Part shown: positions 63,983 to 64,000 of the stretch, one piece after another
Layout: every line of letters starts with the position of its first letter
How positions within the stretch are numbered: position 1 is the stretch's first letter
The notes under the pieces: model-generated
The model's database searches: none
What the model was told of the DNA's origin: nothing
The model's input: the letters and a program-made list of their open reading frames with translations, nothing else
Program-made: the position numbers and the translations under genes
Assembly (NCBI RefSeq): GCF_001623525.1
Contig: NZ_CP015225.1
Coordinates: 2,232,001 to 2,296,000 of the forward strand
Length of the DNA stretch: 64,000 bases
Direction: 5' to 3'
Origin: Pseudomonas fluorescens
GTDB lineage: Bacteria > Pseudomonadota > Gammaproteobacteria > Pseudomonadales > Pseudomonadaceae

Positions 63983-64000
63983 ATGATTTACACGCGCAGT
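63983..64000 (+). CDS. Start of an unidentified gene, cut by the window edge
   Basis: ATGATTTACACGCGCAGT (MIYTRS) follows AATAGGAGCATTGGTG, a good ribosome site. Only six codons are visible. Given the reductase on the other strand and the strong control region, an oxygenase component is possible, but that is a guess. Confidence 0.5.

Noticed and set aside
1..64000. CRISPR arrays or intact insertion sequences
   Set aside because: No regularly spaced direct repeats and no complete transposase gene were seen; only the IS66 tail at 12192 was found.

Overview
The window looks like a mosaic stretch of a Pseudomonas-type gammaproteobacterial chromosome. Support for this is the moderate-to-high GC, Pseudomonas-style sigma-54 control, MHS, MFS and AbrB transporters, many LysR and TetR regulators, and an ICEclc-type attachment sequence. 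Almost everything is accessory metabolism. There are no ribosomal or other core housekeeping genes and no intact tRNA.

Region 1 (1-5.5 kb) holds the end of an acyl-CoA ligase, then small oxidoreductase modules each with its own regulator: methyltransferase, ABM protein and thioredoxin-reductase-like flavoprotein with a TetR, and an SDR with a divergent AraC. Region 2 (5.5-13.2 kb) carries decay scars. An OLD-family nuclease fragment and a PQQ alcohol dehydrogenase pseudogene face each other and end at the same point. The dead dehydrogenase still has a textbook sigma-54 promoter and two upstream activator sites. Next come an EamA exporter, a TetR controlling a SoxC/SoxD-like sulfite dehydrogenase pair, a DUF2946 protein, an IS66 transposase tail and a P-loop kinase. 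At 13.17 kb sits the 3' end of tRNA-Gly with its terminator, the 18-bp target used by ICEclc/PAGI-2-type elements. DNA to the right may therefore be, or once have been, an integrated island.

Region 3 (13.2-41 kb) is a patchwork: a PQQ sugar dehydrogenase, a catalase/cytochrome b561 pair, a UreD remnant, a hydrolase / cyclophilin-like / SDR / aldo-keto reductase run, a three-subunit periplasmic molybdenum hydroxylase with a triheme cytochrome, an ALDH / GMC oxidoreductase / F420-like reductase operon, paralogous LysR regulators and Cys-nucleophile hydrolases, an AbrB transporter and two MFS exporters.

Region 4 (41-64 kb) is a coherent catabolic cluster. It has an aldehyde dehydrogenase, rubredoxin, a FadB-like bifunctional enzyme, a thiolase with a Zn-ribbon OB-fold partner, a beta-propeller lactonase-like protein, two SDRs, a CapA-like metallophosphoesterase, a double-C-domain beta-hydroxyacid dehydrogenase, an MHS permease, a dCache chemoreceptor, IclR and LysR regulators, two crotonase-fold enzymes, a 2Fe-2S flavoprotein reductase and an ADP-forming acyl-CoA synthetase. 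A new gene starts at the right edge. An 18-bp element with one mismatch lies upstream of both the CapA operon and the acyl-CoA synthetase operon, and a weaker copy precedes the thiolase operon. I infer one regulon that senses, imports, oxygenates, CoA-activates and beta-oxidises a compound I cannot identify.
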